Shown: piece by piece, positions 25,175 through 34,523 of the stretch
Numbering within the stretch: position 1 is the stretch's first letter
Layout of the letters: every line of letters starts with the position of its first letter
Assembly: GCA_964559355.1 (NCBI GenBank)
Contig: CAZLHQ010000002.1
Span: forward strand, 1 to 64,000
Direction of reading: 5' to 3'
Origin: JAEUMD01 sp964559355
Lineage (GTDB): Bacteria > Pseudomonadota > Alphaproteobacteria > Rhizobiales > Hyphomicrobiaceae
DNA length: 64,000 nucleotides
The notes under the pieces: model-generated
Databases searched by the model: none
Told to the model about the DNA's origin: nothing
Seen by the model: the letters and a program-made list of their open reading frames with translations, nothing else
Translations under genes and position numbers: made by a program

Positions 25175-26406
25175 CCCGGACCTACACGCGCCGCCGTCAG
25201 GATGGGGAAATGCACCAGCGTGAAGAGAGTAAAGGCGGCAAGCCAAGCCAAACCGGCCACCAGCATGATCTCGTAGTAGGCCTGCGGCAGCACAACCGGC
25301 CCGAACGCCCGCAGGGCCGCCGCCACCGAAACCAGGACATAGGCGGCGACGATCGGGCGGGGCGCCACCAGCGGCCGGCCTGTATGACCGAGGCTTGCGC
25401 GGCTCATGACCGCAAGCACCATCGTGCCGATACCACCGGTTGACAGTGCATGCAGTGCTGCAACCTCGCTAAAGATCCCGATGAGATCGGCCATGGCCCA
25501 CATGAAGAATCCAATGACAAGCCACGCGTAGCCGACATGCAGCACAAGCACGATCGGGGCGTCGATCGTGGCAAGACCCCGCCAAAGCGACAGCCGCGCG
25601 AAATTGGTGAGAGCGGCCAGCAGCGCCAGCGTTCCCGTTACCAAATCGGGCTGGCGCAGTGCCGCTGCGATTGCAAAAGCCATCACCGACACGAGCGATA
25701 TTCTGTCCAGCCAATCAAGACGCACGGGCAGCCGCGCATCGGTTGCGCTGCGCTTCAGATGGTTATGCGTGAACGAGGGAACGATGCGCCCGCCGATGAT
25801 CGCCACCATCGCCACAAGTGCCAGCAACCCAGCTCGAATACCACTCGCCGGATCGATCGCAACCACCCCGGCAAGCGCCAGATGATAAGCACCGTTGGCA
25901 ATGAACAGAAACGCCAGGAGCGCCAGAAACACGATGTTCTTGCCTTGTGGCCTGACAAATAGCTGATGCGCCACCTGCAACGCCAGGAAGGGTACGAATG
26001 CCAGATCGGCAGCCGCTGTCACGAACGGCGGCACGAGAGCCGACGTCAGCATGGCGATGCGGCCGGCAACCCACATCGAGAACAAGAGGGCGAGCGGCCA
26101 GCCCGAAACCGGCAGGGCCCCGGTCCAGTTCGGTACTGCCGTCAGCAGAAACCCAGCGACCGCAGCGACACCGAAGCCGAACACCATCTCGTGCGCATGC
26201 CAGACGTGCGGTGCACCGCTGATGCTGATCCATGTCAACGAAGCGTTGGCCGCGTGAATGCCGATCCAAGCGAGCCACAGCGCCATTGCCAGCGCCGCAT
26301 AGGCGGATGCGCCCAGGAAAAAAGGGCGGAAGCCATAGGAAAAGAGCAACGCGAAGGATCGGCGCTGTGCCCCGGTTCGCAAGCTCGATCGTGCCGTCTC
26401 TACCAT
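25171..26406 (-). CDS. nnrS: NnrS-family heme/copper membrane protein
   Basis: 411 residues from ATG 26406, with about twelve hydrophobic helices. NnrS proteins are found with nir/nor genes and protect against nitrosative stress; biochemical detail is thin. Typical conserved parts are FALLFSYGFRPFFLGA, WHAHEMVFGFG, GGRIVPSFTHNHLK and ALSTGGIGTMVLAVMSRASLGHTGRPL. An upstream ATG at 26523 would add an unconserved 39-residue tail, so I use the shorter form. It lies between the nirS promoter and norC, on the nor strand. Confidence 0.92.
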   Translation of the reverse strand: MVETARSSLRTGAQRRSFALLFSYGFRPFFLGASAYAALAMALWLAWIGIHAANASLTWISISGAPHVWHAHEMVFGFGVAAVAGFLLTAVPNWTGALPVSGWPLALLFSMWVAGRIAMLTSALVPPFVTAAADLAFVPFLALQVAHQLFVRPQGKNIVFLALLAFLFIANGAYHLALAGVVAIDPASGIRAGLLALVAMVAIIGGRIVPSFTHNHLKRSATDARLPVRLDWLDRISLVSVMAFAIAAALRQPDLVTGTLALLAALTNFARLSLWRGLATIDAPIVLVLHVGYAWLVIGFFMWAMADLIGIFSEVAALHALSTGGIGTMVLAVMSRASLGHTGRPLVAPRPIVAAYVLVSVAAALRAFGPVVLPQAYYEIMLVAGLAWLAAFTLFTLVHFPILTAARVGPG

Positions 26407-26553
26407 CTTGGCGGTGTCTCGCTGGTTCTGGCTAAAAAGCAGATGAGGGAAAGGTTGCTGCCGATGCGCCAGCTCGAACGAGCGCGGCGACAGCAGGCGG
26501 GCCTGCCTGATGACCAACTTCAATCATCGAATCTACAAACGCCGCTAGAGACC

Positions 26554-26567
26554 TTAACAAAAGTCAA
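26554..26567 (+). promoter_or_regulatory. DNR/NnrR-type box upstream of nirS
   Basis: TTAACAAAAGTCAA, centred about 75 bases before the nirS ATG and about 154 bases before the divergent nnrS start. It is identical to the box in the sco/nosZ gap. Confidence 0.85.
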
Positions 26568-26635
26568 GATGATCTTGCGGCGGCTGCCTAGCATCGCTTC
26601 CGTCACATTCAACAGTGGACCCGAAAGGATCACGC

Positions 26636-28315
26636 ATGATGAGGAAGCTAACGCTCGGAGGCTCCATCATGGGGCTGACGCTTGCTGTTGCGCTGCAATC
26701 GACAAGCGCAATTGCACAGGAAGCCGCGACACCCACGCTATCGAAAGAAGCCAAGGAAGCGGCTGCAAAAGTCTACTTCCAGCGCTGTGCCGGTTGCCAC
26801 GGCGTGCTGCGCAAGGGCGCCACCGGAAAGAGCCTGGAGCCGGCCTGGTCCAAGACCGACAAGGACGGCAAGGTCAGCGAAGGCGGCACCTTGAAGCTTG
26901 GCCAGTCGCGTCTCGAGAAGATCATCTCACTGGGCACCGACGGCGGCATGGTGAACTTCGACGACATCCTGTCGAAGGACGAAATTCGCGACGTCGCCAC
27001 CTATATCCAAATGACGCCCGATGTGCCGCCCGAGTGGGGCATGAAGGACATGATGGGTTCCTGGAAGCTGATCGTTCCGCCCGACAAGCGGCCGACCAAG
27101 CAGGAGAACAAGATCAATCTCAAGAACGTCTTCTCGGTGACGCTGCGCGATGCCGGTGAGGTCGCACTCATCGACGGCGACACCAAGCAGATCGTCGACC
27201 GCGTCAAGACCGGCTATGCCGTGCACATCTCGCGGCTTTCCGCCTCGGGACGTTATGTCTACGTCATCGGCCGCGACGGACTGTTGAGCCTCATCGACCT
27301 TTGGATGGCCAAGCCGCAAGTCGTGGCCGAGCTCAAGACGGGACTCGACGCGCGCTCGGTCGACACGTCAAAATTCAAGGGCTTCGAAGACAAGTATGCC
27401 GTGGCCGGCTCGTATTGGCCGCCGCAATACGTGGTCATGGAAGGCGACACGCTGAAGCCGCTCAAGATCGTCTCCACGCGCGGCATGACGGTTGACGGCG
27501 AGTACCATCCCGAACCGCGCGTCGCCTCGATCGTCTCCTCGATGATCAAGCCCGAGTGGGTCATCAACATCAAGGAAACCGGCCAAATCCTGCTTGTCGA
27601 TTATTCCGACATCAAGAACCTGAAGACGACAACGGTGGAATCGGCCAAGTTCCTGCACGATGGTGGCTGGGACGCATCCAAGCGTTACTTCCTCGTTGCT
27701 GCCAACGCCTCCAATAAGATCGCGGTGGTTGACACGAAGGAAGGCAAGCTTGCCGCCCTCGTCGACACCAAGAAGATTCCGCATCCCGGACGCGGCGCCA
27801 ACTTCACGCATCCCAAGTTCGGTCCGGTGTGGGCGACAGGCCACCTCGGCGCCGATGTCATTACGTTGATTGGCACCGATCCCGAGAAGCATCCCGGTCA
27901 GGCTTGGAAGGTTGTCGAGGAGTTGAAGCATCACGGTGCCGGCAACCTGTTCGTCAAGACTCATCCCAAGTCCAAGAACCTGTGGGCGGATGCACCGCAG
28001 AACCCCGAGAAGGACATCGCCGAGTCAGTTGCCGTCTATGATCTCGCCGACCTCTCCAAGAAGCCGGAGATCATCAACATCGCCAAGCTCGCCGGCCTGC
28101 CGGAAAGCAAGGCTATCAAGCGCGCCGTCCACCCCGAGTACAACGAGGCGGGCGACGAGGTTTGGATCTCGCTGTGGGCCGGCAAGACGGAGCCTTCGGC
28201 AATCGTTGTTCTCGACGACAAGACGCGCAAGCTGAAAGCCGTGGTCAAGGATCCCAAGCTGATCACACCAACCGGCAAGTTCAACGTGCACAACACGCAG
28301 CACGATATCTACTGA
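26636..28315 (+). CDS. nirS: Cytochrome cd1 nitrite reductase
   Basis: Periplasmic enzyme reducing nitrite to NO. About 559 residues. Signal peptide (LGGSIMGLTLAVALQSTSAIAQ), heme c motif CAGCH at 51-55, then an eight-blade d1 propeller. The d1-site histidines are visible: GYAVHISRLSASGRYVYVIGRDG (proximal His) and the catalytic pair in HDGGWDASKRYF and HPGRGANFTHP. I start at ATG 26636, with AAAGGATC just upstream; a second ATG follows directly. It heads the nir region, with a DNR-type box upstream and a strong hairpin downstream. Confidence 0.97.
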   Translation: MMRKLTLGGSIMGLTLAVALQSTSAIAQEAATPTLSKEAKEAAAKVYFQRCAGCHGVLRKGATGKSLEPAWSKTDKDGKVSEGGTLKLGQSRLEKIISLGTDGGMVNFDDILSKDEIRDVATYIQMTPDVPPEWGMKDMMGSWKLIVPPDKRPTKQENKINLKNVFSVTLRDAGEVALIDGDTKQIVDRVKTGYAVHISRLSASGRYVYVIGRDGLLSLIDLWMAKPQVVAELKTGLDARSVDTSKFKGFEDKYAVAGSYWPPQYVVMEGDTLKPLKIVSTRGMTVDGEYHPEPRVASIVSSMIKPEWVINIKETGQILLVDYSDIKNLKTTTVESAKFLHDGGWDASKRYFLVAANASNKIAVVDTKEGKLAALVDTKKIPHPGRGANFTHPKFGPVWATGHLGADVITLIGTDPEKHPGQAWKVVEELKHHGAGNLFVKTHPKSKNLWADAPQNPEKDIAESVAVYDLADLSKKPEIINIAKLAGLPESKAIKRAVHPEYNEAGDEVWISLWAGKTEPSAIVVLDDKTRKLKAVVKDPKLITPTGKFNVHNTQHDIY

Positions 28316-28321
28316 CGCCAA

Positions 28322-28351
28322 GCGCCTCCCGGTCGTACGATCGGGGGGCGC
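28322..28351 (+). terminator. Hairpin directly after nirS
   Basis: A 30-base near-palindrome folds into a 13-bp stem (two G-T pairs, 4-base loop) six bases after the nirS stop. No T run follows, so it may be a partial terminator or a 3' end stabiliser that separates nirS from the accessory genes. Confidence 0.6.
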
Positions 28352-28535
28352 ATTTCGCTATCACTGGCGATACCGTGAACGTCTTTCACCGTTCCGATCG
28401 ACGCGTGCTGCGGCGAGCGCCGCAACCAGCAAGATATGGCGCCAGGCACAACCATAGCGCCCCAACCGATGCTGCGGCGTGACTGTCGCATAACGCCCTA
28501 TACCGACCGCGCCCGCAAAAAAGGGGAACAGCTCC

Positions 28536-30416
28536 ATGACGCGCGATTCTTATCGAATGCCCGGCGGAAGGCTCTCCAACATCTGGAGCACGCTGCGGAT
28601 GCCGAGCATGAAATACTCCATGCTCAGCCTCCTCGCCATCGGCGGCATCGGCGGCATCGTCTTCTGGGGCGGCTTCAACACAGCGATGGAAGCCACCAAC
28701 ACAATGCCGTTCTGCATCTCCTGTCATGAGATGCGCGACAACGTCTACAAGGAATACAAGCACACCATCCATGCGCAGAACCGCACCGGCGTGTCGGCTT
28801 CCTGTTCCGACTGCCATGTGCCCAAGGATTGGGTGCACAAGATCATGCGCAAGATCCAGGCGTCCAACGAGCTGTTCCACCACTTCCTGGGCAGCATCGA
28901 TACGCCTGAGAAGTTCGACCAGAAGCGTCTCACGCTGGCCAAAAGTGTGTGGGGTTCGATGAAGGGCTCCGACAGCCGCGAATGCCGCAACTGCCACACC
29001 ATCGAATCCATGAACCCCGAGTTCCAGCGGCCGCGTGCACGCAAGCAGCACATGGAAGCGATGAAGAACGGCAACACCTGCATCGATTGCCACAAGGGCA
29101 TTGCCCACAAGAGTGTGCGCAACCAGCTCGACGACAAGACCCTCGAAGACCTGGAAAAGCCGCTCGCGGCCTATGTGCGCGATATTCCCCAGACCTACGT
29201 CGAGGGCTTGAAGCGCGCCGAGGAGCGCGAAGCCGCCGATAGCGCCAAGAAGACGGCTGAGATCGCTTCGACTGCCGAGGCCATCGCCGCCGAAAAGGTG
29301 AAGGCGGCGTTGGCGGCGCAAGCCAAGGCCCAGCCCGCACCTCCCGCGCCGACAGCGGCACCCGCTGCAAAATCAACAGAAGCCGGCGATGCCAAGCCTG
29401 CAACGGCGGCCGCAGCCGGCGCTGCGCCGACAGCGGCAGCTGCTGCCCCGGCGGCATCCAGCGGCGGCATCGACTGGAGCGGCATCGAAGCCAAGACGTT
29501 GTCGCTCTTTTATCCAGGTCAAGCGTCCTACGAATGGGTCCAGAATGGCAAGGACCACGGCGGCGCGCGCCCGTTCCTGAAGTCGGGCGAGCGCTGTGCG
29601 GAATGCCACCTCAAGGAGGTCAAGGACATGGGCGCCAAGATCGTCTCCGGCTCCAAAGCCGAGGCAACGCCCATTCCCGGCAAGCGTGCCTATATCGACG
29701 TTCGTCTGCAGGCGGCCTACGACGCCAACAACGTCTACTTCCGCTTCCAATGGCCGGGCGGTCCGCACAATCCTGTTCCCTTCGTCGATGGCGGCAAGAT
29801 GGACCAGGCTAACGAGACGAAGATTGCCGTGATGTTTGCCGGCAGCGGCGTCGAACGCGTCGAACAGGCCGGTTGCTGGGTGACGTGCCACAACGACAGC
29901 CGTTACATGCCCGATGCACCCAAGCCCGAAGCGCTGGCGGCCAGTCCCGCCAAGGACGCAATCGACCTCAAGGGCGGGCTGACCAAGTATCTGGCCGAGA
30001 CCCGCACCGAGATCGAGATCAAGGGTGACGACGGCAAGCCGCGCGGCGGCGGCGACAAACTGAAGCCCAAGGACGAGATCGCCGGGCTGCCGGCCAAAGG
30101 GATCTTCATGGATCTTCTGCGCTATCGTTCCGGCGGTGCTGCGGAGAATGGCTCGGTGCTCGAGCAGCGCATCATGTCCGGTGGTGTCGAAGCCAAGGCG
30201 CAGGGCGGCAAGGAAGGCGACACCTGGACCGTCGTGCTGAGCCGACCGCTCAAGTCCGACAAGCCCGGCGACATCAGCTTCGAGCCCGGCAAGATCTACA
30301 CGATGAGTATTGCGTTGCACGACGACTTCACGGCTGCCCGTTTCCATCACGTCTCGCTCGAATACAAGTTCGGGCTCGACGCGAAGGGTGCCGAGATCGT
30401 CGCGGTGAAGCGCTGA
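28536..30416 (+). CDS. NapC/NirT tetraheme quinol dehydrogenase fused to an ethylbenzene-dehydrogenase-like heme domain
   Basis: 626 residues. N-terminal anchor (about 27-48) and a NapC/NirT domain with four heme motifs: CISCH 60-64, CSDCH 90-94, CRNCH 150-154, CIDCH 182-186. An Ala/Pro/Lys linker (about 225-310) joins a C-terminal domain (about 312-626) with CAECH 354-358 and the CxxxCH motif CWVTCH 447-452. Its pattern (RAYIDVRLQAAYDANNVYFRFQW, GCWVTCHND) is that of the EB_dh/DMSO-reductase-type heme domain. It likely carries electrons from quinol to NirS or other periplasmic acceptors. AAAGGGGAA precedes the ATG. The fusion is unusual beside plain NirT. Confidence 0.85.
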   Translation: MTRDSYRMPGGRLSNIWSTLRMPSMKYSMLSLLAIGGIGGIVFWGGFNTAMEATNTMPFCISCHEMRDNVYKEYKHTIHAQNRTGVSASCSDCHVPKDWVHKIMRKIQASNELFHHFLGSIDTPEKFDQKRLTLAKSVWGSMKGSDSRECRNCHTIESMNPEFQRPRARKQHMEAMKNGNTCIDCHKGIAHKSVRNQLDDKTLEDLEKPLAAYVRDIPQTYVEGLKRAEEREAADSAKKTAEIASTAEAIAAEKVKAALAAQAKAQPAPPAPTAAPAAKSTEAGDAKPATAAAAGAAPTAAAAAPAASSGGIDWSGIEAKTLSLFYPGQASYEWVQNGKDHGGARPFLKSGERCAECHLKEVKDMGAKIVSGSKAEATPIPGKRAYIDVRLQAAYDANNVYFRFQWPGGPHNPVPFVDGGKMDQANETKIAVMFAGSGVERVEQAGCWVTCHNDSRYMPDAPKPEALAASPAKDAIDLKGGLTKYLAETRTEIEIKGDDGKPRGGGDKLKPKDEIAGLPAKGIFMDLLRYRSGGAAENGSVLEQRIMSGGVEAKAQGGKEGDTWTVVLSRPLKSDKPGDISFEPGKIYTMSIALHDDFTAARFHHVSLEYKFGLDAKGAEIVAVKR

Positions 30417-30454
30417 ACCACGACTTGCGTTCACTGACAAGGAGTCGCCTCGTC

Positions 30455-30931
30455 ATGATCGTGTGCACAAGCTGGTATGCAGGCAGGACCGCAAGTCGAG
30501 CGGCGACGAGCGCCCTGATTGGGCTCGTCGCAGTCGGCCTCATCTCGGCCCTGTCAACCTCAACTCCGGCAGCTGCGGCCAGCGAGCAGGAGCAACAAGA
30601 GATCTGCAAGGAGGCCGCCGAGCGCTACAAGGAGGTCAACGGCAAGGCCATGGCGGACGAGCCTGTGCTGGTGATCGTTATGTACAAATTCACTTTCTGC
30701 CCGCCCAAGCTCGAGGTGAAGCAGGGCACCAAGGTCCGATTCGTCAACCTAGACAAGCGAACATCCCATTCCTACTGGTTCCGCGATGCTGGCCGTCCCG
30801 AATCCGATCGCTACTTCTCGGGTGAGGGCAGCGAGATGACCATGGACTTGCCGCCCGGCACCCACACCTATCTGTGCGGTCCCCATTTCGAGCGTGAGGG
30901 CATGGTCGGACACATCACCATCACGCCTTAG
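30455..30931 (+). CDS. Exported cupredoxin-domain protein
   Basis: 158 residues. Signal or anchor segment (about 14-42, ending STPAAAA), then a plastocyanin-like fold (about 70-158). The type 1 copper ligands look complete: His105 (TSHSYWF) with Cys141, His144 and Met150 in YLCGPHFEREGM. It is thus a probable blue-copper electron carrier. An extra Cys pair (Cys51, Cys82) could form a disulfide. ATG 30455 has AAGGAG upstream. Its place right after the NapC-type fusion suggests it donates electrons to NirS or NorC; that is inference. Confidence 0.8.
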   Translation: MIVCTSWYAGRTASRAATSALIGLVAVGLISALSTSTPAAAASEQEQQEICKEAAERYKEVNGKAMADEPVLVIVMYKFTFCPPKLEVKQGTKVRFVNLDKRTSHSYWFRDAGRPESDRYFSGEGSEMTMDLPPGTHTYLCGPHFEREGMVGHITITP

Positions 30932-31047
30932 TCGCTCGCGCATGCGCTGCATGCGGGCGCAAGCGACCTGACCGAAGTCAAGCGTGAGCCAACGCAGCGA
31001 AGCTAACCTTGATCTTGGAGTTTCTCCACCCGAACGGGAATAACCAC

Positions 31048-31902
31048 ATGAAAAATACGGGAAATACCAATGCCGGTGGGGCCGCAAACAGCCCGACGCG
31101 CAAGGTCGGCATGGTGCATCTCGTCGGTGCCGGCCCCGGCGATCCCGAACTTTTGACCTTGAAGGCGCTGAGCGCAATTCAATCTGCCGACGTTGTCGTT
31201 TTCGACCGGCTTGTATCCGACGAGATTCTGCAGTTGGTGCCACACAGCGCTGAACGCATCGATGTCGGCAAAGCACCGCGCCACCATCCCATTCCCCAAG
31301 AAGAGATCAATGCCCGTCTCGTGACGCTGGCTCGCAAGGGCATGAACGTAGTGCGCCTCAAGGGTGGCGACCCCTTCCTCTTCGGACGCGGCGGCGAGGA
31401 GGCCATCGCGCTGATGGCTGCCGGCATCGCCTTCGAGGTGGTGCCTGGAATCACATCGGCGCAAGGAGCTGCTGCCGGCCTGCGCATGCCGTTGACGCAC
31501 CGCGGGCTTGCGTCGGGTGTGCGCCTGCTGACCGGCCACCGGCGCGGCGGCGTCGAGCTTGATTTCGACTGGAGCGGTCTTGCCGACCCCGACACGACGC
31601 TGGTTGTCTACATGGCGCTAGCCAACATCTCCGAAATCGCTGCCGCGCTGATTTCCAACGGCCGTGACGCGCGCACACCAGTGCTCGCCGTCGCCAATGT
31701 CACGCGCACCGATGAAACCCGGCTTTACAGCACGCTGGCAACCATTGCGCGCGATGTCTCCTGGGCCGGCCTCGAAGCGCCCGTTCTGTTCGTCATTGGT
31801 GAGGTTGTGGCCATAGCCCAGTTCATGCAGCGCGCTGCATTCGCATGTCCGGCCGCGGAGGCGATCGATGTCGACAAGCACGTCGCAGTCGCGGCGGAGT
31901 AA
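31048..31902 (+). CDS. nirE: Uroporphyrinogen-III C-methyltransferase (heme d1 pathway)
   Basis: 284 residues. Uses two S-adenosylmethionine to convert uroporphyrinogen III to precorrin-2, the branch point to siroheme and heme d1. The family marks are VHLVGAGPGDPELLTLKAL, VVFDRLVS, RLKGGDPFLFGRGGEE, VVPGITSA, and VVYMALAN. Its 3' end overlaps nirC by 35 bases, so it belongs to the nirE-C-F-DL-G-H-J-N series. I prefer the ATG at 31048; an in-frame TTG at 31009 is the alternative. The nir context separates it from a cobalamin or cysG role. Confidence 0.93.
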   Translation: MKNTGNTNAGGAANSPTRKVGMVHLVGAGPGDPELLTLKALSAIQSADVVVFDRLVSDEILQLVPHSAERIDVGKAPRHHPIPQEEINARLVTLARKGMNVVRLKGGDPFLFGRGGEEAIALMAAGIAFEVVPGITSAQGAAAGLRMPLTHRGLASGVRLLTGHRRGGVELDFDWSGLADPDTTLVVYMALANISEIAAALISNGRDARTPVLAVANVTRTDETRLYSTLATIARDVSWAGLEAPVLFVIGEVVAIAQFMQRAAFACPAAEAIDVDKHVAVAAE

Positions 31903-32221
31903 CCATTACGGCCGAGCGATCCTGCTGGCGGCGCTGCTCGCCGGCACGCCGGGTGCCGCTGCGGCTGTCGATGCCACGCGACAGGCTGAGCTGACCAGGC
32001 TGGTGCGACAGGATTGCGGCTCATGTCACGGCATGACGTTGAAGGGCGGCCTGGGTAAGCCGCTGCTGCCCGAAACGCTCGACGCACTTGCAGCCGACAG
32101 CATTGCCTCGATCATCTTGGAAGGTGTACCCGGCCAGCCGATGCCGCCGTGGAAGGGACTGCTCAGCGCCGAGGATGCCGGTTGGATTGCCGCCAAGCTC
32201 AAGCAAGGGTTTCCGCAATGA
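31868..32221 (+). CDS. nirC: Small periplasmic c-type cytochrome, NirC
   Basis: 117 residues with a signal peptide (about 16-33) and one heme motif CGSCH near residue 50. The axial Met is likely in PMPPWKG. NirC cytochromes (c55x) serve electron transfer in d1 maturation or to NirS. GGAG lies 8 bases before the ATG, inside nirE. Its stop overlaps the nirF start as ATGA. Confidence 0.88.
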   Translation: MSTSTSQSRRSNHYGRAILLAALLAGTPGAAAAVDATRQAELTRLVRQDCGSCHGMTLKGGLGKPLLPETLDALAADSIASIILEGVPGQPMPPWKGLLSAEDAGWIAAKLKQGFPQ

Positions 32222-33432
32222 AGCGCCGCGATTTGCTGCAGGGTTTGGCATTCGCCGGTGCGGGCGTGATCGGCAGCCCAATGGCCAACGTCGCCACTGC
32301 CGACACCGCAGCAGCAAGGCAATCCTGCGCCACCGGCAGTCTCGGCCTCATCATCGAACGCGCCAGCGGTAGCGTTCTCATCGTCGATAGCATCACCCGC
32401 ACAACGCTCGCGCGTATCGACGGGCTGGGCGATCTCTCCCATGCCTCCGCCGTGTTCTCGCGCGACGAACGCTTTGCCTTCGTGTTCGGACGCGACGGCG
32501 GCCTGACCAAGATCGACCTCATCGAGCAACGTGTCGCCAAACGCATCATCCAGGCTGGCAATGCCATAGGCGGCGCCATCTCTGACGATGGCAGCCTTGT
32601 CGCGGTTTCGAACTACGAGCCGGGTGGCGTGCGCGTCTTTCATGCCGACACGCTGGAGCCATTGTGCGAAATCGCGGCCCTTTCGGCCGGCAAGAAATCC
32701 AAGACCGTCGGGCTCGTCGATGCGCCCGGCCGCCGTTTCGTCTACACGCTCTATGATGCCGGCGAGATCTGGATTGCGGATTTCTCGAAAGGCGACGGCG
32801 TCGCCCCACAGGTCATCCGCTTCGAAGGGGTCGGCAAACTGCCCTATGACGCCTCGATCACCAGCGACGGCCGGCACTATATTGCCGGGCTGTTCGGCGA
32901 GGATGGGCTCATCCACCTCGACATGTGGAACGCCGACGCGAAGCCGCAGCGGATTCTGCAAGGATACGGCCGTGGCGAGGCGCCGCTTCCCGTTTACAAG
33001 ATGCCGCATCTGGAAGGATGGGCCGCACTTGGCGACCGCTTCGTGTTGCCCGCAGTCGGCCGCCACGAGTTGCTGGCCATCGACACCCGCGACTTCAAGG
33101 AACTCGGCCGCGTCAACACCCATGGCCAGCCGATCTTCGCCGTTGCACAGCCAGGCAGCCCCCGCGTCTGGGTCAACTTTGCCCATCCCCTCAACGATAC
33201 CGTGCAGGTCGTCGATGCCCGCACGCTGAGTATCATCCACACCTTCAAGCCGGGCCCCGCCGTGCTGCACATGGAATTCACGCCGCGCGGCCACGAGGTA
33301 TGGATCTCGGTACGCGACGCCGATCGCATCGACATCCACGACACGCGCACTTTCGCCAAGATCGCCGAGCTGCCAGCCGCAAAGCCGTCAGGGATCTTCT
33401 TCACGGCCCGAGCGCACAGGATTGGACAATGA
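32218..33432 (+). CDS. nirF: Heme d1 biosynthesis protein NirF
   Basis: 404 residues. The N-terminus MKRRDLLQGLAFAGAG has a twin-arginine and hydrophobic pattern, consistent with export to the periplasm. The rest is a propeller like the d1 domain of NirS (GLIIERASGSVLIVDS to EVWISVRDADRIDIHD) but with no heme c. NirF acts late in d1 formation and is thought to oxidise the propionate side chain together with NirN. Start and stop both overlap neighbours as ATGA, showing translational coupling. Confidence 0.93.
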   Translation: MKRRDLLQGLAFAGAGVIGSPMANVATADTAAARQSCATGSLGLIIERASGSVLIVDSITRTTLARIDGLGDLSHASAVFSRDERFAFVFGRDGGLTKIDLIEQRVAKRIIQAGNAIGGAISDDGSLVAVSNYEPGGVRVFHADTLEPLCEIAALSAGKKSKTVGLVDAPGRRFVYTLYDAGEIWIADFSKGDGVAPQVIRFEGVGKLPYDASITSDGRHYIAGLFGEDGLIHLDMWNADAKPQRILQGYGRGEAPLPVYKMPHLEGWAALGDRFVLPAVGRHELLAIDTRDFKELGRVNTHGQPIFAVAQPGSPRVWVNFAHPLNDTVQVVDARTLSIIHTFKPGPAVLHMEFTPRGHEVWISVRDADRIDIHDTRTFAKIAELPAAKPSGIFFTARAHRIGQ

Positions 33433-34523
33433 GCAAGCCCATCGCAATCGTCGATCGCTGCACTGCGCAACTGCCATCATTTCTGCTGCAGGTCATCGAC
33501 GCATGGCAGCGCGGGTTCCCGTTGACAGCGCGCCCGTATGAGTTGATCGCCCGGGAAAGCGGAATTGACGAAGATGAGCTGCTGCGTGCGCTTGGAGAAC
33601 TGACCAGGATCGCCGTGCTGAGCCGCGTCGGCGCCACCATACGTCCCAATACCATCACCACCAGCATGCTGGCCGCCATGCGCGTGCCGTCCGACAGGCT
33701 TGACGACATCGCTGCAATCGTCAACGCTGAGCCTGGCGTCAACCACAATTACGAGCGCGAGCATGCGTTCAATCTGTGGTTCGTGATTGCGGCGCCCGAC
33801 TCTTCGCGCTTGTCGCAAGCTGTCGAACGGATTCGCACAAAAACCGGCCTCGACGTCCTCGAGTTGCCGCTCGAACGCTCCTACTACATCGATCTGGGCT
33901 TTGCCTTGCAGAGCGCTGGCCCGCGCCGATCCGCTCCCACCTCTCAACACGCCGGCAATGCTGCGCCCCACACCGCTTGCGACACACCGGCCGATGCTCC
34001 ACTCGCATCAATCGACGCTATCGACCGCCGCCTGCTGGCAGCGCTCGAACACGGACTGCCTCTCGCTCAGCGTCCCTACCTCGAGCTGGCCCAACGCGCA
34101 GGCATCGACGAGGACGCAGCACTCGCTCGCATCGCGCGCCTGATCGCAACCGGCGTCATCACACGCTTTGGCTTCATTGTTCGTCACCGCCGCCTCGGCT
34201 ACAGTTCCAACGCCATGTGCGTGTGGAATATCGACGATGGCAATGTCGATGGAGTTGGCACACTCTTCGCACGCCAGGATTACGTAACCCTGTGCTATCG
34301 GCGGCCGCGTCGCTTGCCGGATTGGCCGCACAATCTGTTCTGCATGATTCATGGCCGCGATCGCGAAACGGTCATGCAGCAGGTCGGCATGCTGGGGGCT
34401 CTGGGCGGACCTGCGGCGCAGCATCCGACCATTCTGTTCAGCCGCCGCTGTTTCATGCAACGCGGCACGCGCCTCGGTACTGCGATGAACGAGTTGGGCA
34501 ACCGCGAGGGGTGTCATGCTTGA
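33429..34523 (+). CDS. nirDL: Siroheme decarboxylase NirDL (fused)
   Basis: 364 residues made of two AsnC/Lrp-like halves: a NirD-like half (about 10-160, PLTARPYELIARESGIDED) and a NirL-like half (about 195-350, PLAQRPYLELAQRAGIDED). NirDL and NirGH remove the acetate side chains of siroheme to give didecarboxysiroheme. A fused nirDL is known from other alphaproteobacterial denitrifiers such as Paracoccus. The two halves carry the pattern His-Asn-Tyr-Glu (NHNYEREH) and LCYRRPRRLPDWPHNLFCMIHG, the latter with the conserved catalytic-region His. Coupled to nirF and nirG by overlaps. Confidence 0.93.
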   Translation: MSKPIAIVDRCTAQLPSFLLQVIDAWQRGFPLTARPYELIARESGIDEDELLRALGELTRIAVLSRVGATIRPNTITTSMLAAMRVPSDRLDDIAAIVNAEPGVNHNYEREHAFNLWFVIAAPDSSRLSQAVERIRTKTGLDVLELPLERSYYIDLGFALQSAGPRRSAPTSQHAGNAAPHTACDTPADAPLASIDAIDRRLLAALEHGLPLAQRPYLELAQRAGIDEDAALARIARLIATGVITRFGFIVRHRRLGYSSNAMCVWNIDDGNVDGVGTLFARQDYVTLCYRRPRRLPDWPHNLFCMIHGRDRETVMQQVGMLGALGGPAAQHPTILFSRRCFMQRGTRLGTAMNELGNREGCHA

